A stretch of 64,000 nt of DNA from an uncultured Chitinophagaceae bacterium. Lineage in GTDB: Bacteria; Bacteroidota; Bacteroidia; Chitinophagales; Chitinophagaceae. The stretch's first letter is position 1; every line of letters begins with the position of its first letter. This document shows, one piece after another, positions 62,152 through 64,000 of the stretch. A program made the position numbers and the translations under genes. Below the pieces are notes generated by a model. The model searched no databases and had not been told where the DNA came from. It saw nothing but the letters and a program-made list of their open reading frames with translations. Where the stretch lies: the NCBI GenBank assembly GCA_937958995.1, contig CALGAP010000023.1:332428-396427 (forward strand), written 5' to 3'.

Positions 62152-63693
62152 ATGCTGGTCAAAACCTATGGAAGCGCCGTCTATGGTGTGGAAGCTATTG
62201 CCATTACCGTAGAGGTTAATGTAATGAATGGTGTGAATTATTATCTCGTCGGTCTGCCGGACAGTGCCGTTAAAGAAAGTCTCCAACGCATTGAGAGTGC
62301 CATTAAGACAAACGGTTATTCAATGCCGCGCACCAAGTTGGTCATCAATCTTGCTCCTGCCTATATCCGCAAGAGTGGTTCTGCTTTTGACCTGGCCATT
62401 GCGCTGGGCACGCTGGCAGCAGATGGTCAGTTAGTGAATGCGGAGAAACTGAAAGACTATGTGATAGTTGGAGAACTGAACCTGGATGGCAGCGTTCATC
62501 CCATTAAAGGTGCCTTGCCTATTGCCATCACTGCGCGGCGCGAGGGATTCAAGGGACTGATACTACCCAAACAAAACTGTCGCGAAGCCGGCATGGTCAG
62601 CAACCTGGACGTATATGGCGTGGGGCATATTACTGAAGCCATCCGTTTCTTTGATGAACGCGAGTGCCTGCAGCCCGTGGTGGTAAAAGCTCGTGAAGAA
62701 TTTTTTGATACCCAGTTCGATTTCGAAACTGATTTCAGTGAAGTGAAGGGGCAGGAAAATATCAAGCGGGCACTGGAAATTGCTGCGGCCGGCGGGCACA
62801 ATGCGATTTTGGTGGGTCCGCCAGGTGCGGGCAAGACCATGCTGGCAAAGAGGCTGCCTACAATTCTGCCACCCCTCTCTTTGCAGGAGGCATTAGAGAC
62901 GACGAAAATTTATTCCGTTGCCGGTAAACTGCCCGCTAATGCTACTTTAGTCTCGCGACGTCCGTTCCGATCACCGCATCACACGATTAGTGATGTTGCG
63001 CTGGTGGGCGGCGGCAGTGTACCCCAGCCCGGCGAAATATCGCTGGCGCACAATGGCGTGTTGTTCCTGGATGAACTGCCGGAATTTAAACGCACTGTGC
63101 TTGAAGTAATGCGCCAGCCTATTGAAGAGCGCAAGGTCACCATTTCGCGCGCAAAGACGGCCATTGATTTTCCGGCAAGCTTTATGCTGATTGCTTCGAT
63201 GAACCCATGTCAGTGTGGGTATTATAATCACCCGGAAAAGGAATGCAGTTGCCCGCCGGGCTCCGTGCAGAAGTATTTGACAAAGATTTCAGGACCGCTG
63301 TTAGACAGAATTGATTTGCACGTAGAGGTTACACCTGTACCGTTTGCACAACTAAGTACGACGAAACCTGGTGAAAGTTCTGCTGCAATTCGCGAACGAG
63401 TGATCAAAGCCCGCGAGATACAATCGAAGCGGTTTGAAAACTGGCGAGGCATGTATTGCAATGCGCAGATGAACAGTAAAATGCTGAAAGAGGTTTGTGT
63501 GTTAAATACCACATCGCAGAATTTGCTGAAGACTGCGATGGAGAGATTGAATTTATCTGCGAGGGCGTTCGACAGAATTCTAAAGGTAAGCAGGACAATA
63601 GCGGACTTGGCCGGAAGCGAGGAAATAAGGCCGGAATTTGTGGCAGAGGCTATACAGTATAGGAGTTTGGATAGGGAGGGGTGGGGTGGATAG
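62152..63693 (+). CDS. YifB/ComM family Mg-chelatase-like AAA ATPase
   Basis: 513 residues from ATG 62152; a longer in-frame start at 62092 adds 20 residues unlike the family. The N-terminal Lon-like domain (VEVNVMNGVNYYLVGLPDSA ... ALPIAITARREG) precedes the AAA+ core with Walker A VGPPGAGKTMLAKRLP, Walker B GVLFLDELPEF and sensor 1 ASMNPCQCGYY, then a cysteine motif (HPEKECSCPPG) and the C-terminal helical part. ComM is a helicase that drives branch migration in natural transformation. It forms a possible DNA-uptake connection with the ComEA-like protein at 4069. Confidence 0.95.
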   Translation: MLVKTYGSAVYGVEAIAITVEVNVMNGVNYYLVGLPDSAVKESLQRIESAIKTNGYSMPRTKLVINLAPAYIRKSGSAFDLAIALGTLAADGQLVNAEKLKDYVIVGELNLDGSVHPIKGALPIAITARREGFKGLILPKQNCREAGMVSNLDVYGVGHITEAIRFFDERECLQPVVVKAREEFFDTQFDFETDFSEVKGQENIKRALEIAAAGGHNAILVGPPGAGKTMLAKRLPTILPPLSLQEALETTKIYSVAGKLPANATLVSRRPFRSPHHTISDVALVGGGSVPQPGEISLAHNGVLFLDELPEFKRTVLEVMRQPIEERKVTISRAKTAIDFPASFMLIASMNPCQCGYYNHPEKECSCPPGSVQKYLTKISGPLLDRIDLHVEVTPVPFAQLSTTKPGESSAAIRERVIKAREIQSKRFENWRGMYCNAQMNSKMLKEVCVLNTTSQNLLKTAMERLNLSARAFDRILKVSRTIADLAGSEEIRPEFVAEAIQYRSLDREGWGG

Positions 63694-64000
63694 GACGAAT
63701 AATCCTCAATTGTGTTCTCGAAAAAAAAGGGGAAGACACCCATGTCAAAGCCAAGAAATATCGTTAATCTGCAAATGTCAATCATAGCGGGCTGTATAAT
63801 CTTCCTGCTTTTGACCTTACTGATAAAAGAAGGACGTCATTACAATCGGGTATCAAGGAAAACCCGGAGGATTTTAGGAAGCGGAATATAAGTATTGGAA
63901 TAAAGGTGAGAATACCTATTAACTGTTCTGCTTAGTATATGATCTGACAGTTTGAGGATTTTTTATTTGAAGTTTTATAGGGTCAGGATTAATTTTTTAT
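63694..64000. other. Right-edge region after yifB
   Basis: About 300 bases to the window edge. Apart from the 49-codon frame on the plus strand I see no gene, tRNA or strong terminator. The composition is AT-rich toward the end. Confidence 0.4.
63742..63891 (+). CDS. Possible 49-residue single-span membrane protein
   Basis: Below the usual size cut-off. It reads MSKPRNIVNLQ, then a hydrophobic segment MSIIAGCIIFLLLTLLI and a basic C-terminus (KEGRHYNRVSRKTRRILGSGI). A fair Shine-Dalgarno-like GGGGAAG stands about 8 bases before the ATG. The basic-hydrophobic layout is what a small membrane protein would have, but no homologue is known to me and the flanking DNA gives no support. Confidence 0.35.
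   Translation: MSKPRNIVNLQMSIIAGCIIFLLLTLLIKEGRHYNRVSRKTRRILGSGI

Noticed and set aside
1..64000. CRISPR array, prophage or transposase gene
   Set aside because: No regular direct repeats with spacers and no structural phage, integrase or transposase motif was found.

Overview
The window is chromosomal DNA of a member of the Bacteroidota, most likely of the family Chitinophagaceae. The evidence is the type IX secretion regulator PorX, a C-terminal type IX sorting domain, DUF1800/DUF1501 and DUF983 proteins, a LytTR regulator with a LytS-type kinase, and promoters of the form TTG-N19-21-TAnnTTTG with few strong Shine-Dalgarno sites. Almost everything is chromosomal backbone; I see no phage, integrase, transposase, CRISPR array or plasmid gene. 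Assignments rest on reading motifs, without database searches.

Layout. 1-6.3 kb: edge of an HD phosphohydrolase gene, porX, a small conserved protein, a metallo-beta-lactamase-fold hydrolase, an odd truncated kinase-receiver protein, a helix-hairpin-helix protein and an acyl-CoA dehydrogenase. 6.3-11 kb (minus strand): trigger factor, two different ClpP subunits, ClpX and a 57-residue protein, a protein quality-control block. 11-17.8 kb: universal stress protein, tRNA-Leu(UAG), the Rel/SpoT alarmone enzyme, purA, a disordered Asp/Lys-rich protein and pabB. 17.9-27 kb (minus): TatA, GatA and a lytic transglycosylase; L19; RNase Y; a likely 6S RNA; ZapA, a coiled-coil protein and PheT. A small plus-strand gene resembling a free type IX sorting domain lies inside the last group. 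27-42 kb: a roughly 0.8-kb non-coding stretch before dnaB, then rsmE, terC, pyrD, a thiolase, the DUF1800/DUF1501 pair, two regulatory genes, DUF983 and an ABC exporter.

42-57.2 kb is an exopolysaccharide or O-antigen locus. A ten-gene, tightly spaced or overlapping minus-strand operon (chain-length protein, flippase, methyltransferases, glycosyltransferases, polysaccharide deacetylase, polymerase-like protein) faces a divergent phosphoglycosyl transferase that would start the lipid-linked sugar. Two more glycosyltransferases and a second polymerase/ligase flank the operon. 57.2-64 kb: a LytTR/LytS two-component pair, an M23 peptidase pseudogene with two separate lesions, a TlpA-like thioredoxin protein, and a YifB/ComM ATPase.

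The points most worth following up are the broken M23 gene, the free sorting-domain-like protein, the Tat plus type IX double-address DUF1501 protein with its partner that has no recognisable signal peptide, the zinc-ribbon protein in the polysaccharide operon, a family of imperfect palindromes between genes, and regularly spaced TGTGGA words upstream of dnaB. I did not find a convincing wholly new multi-gene system.
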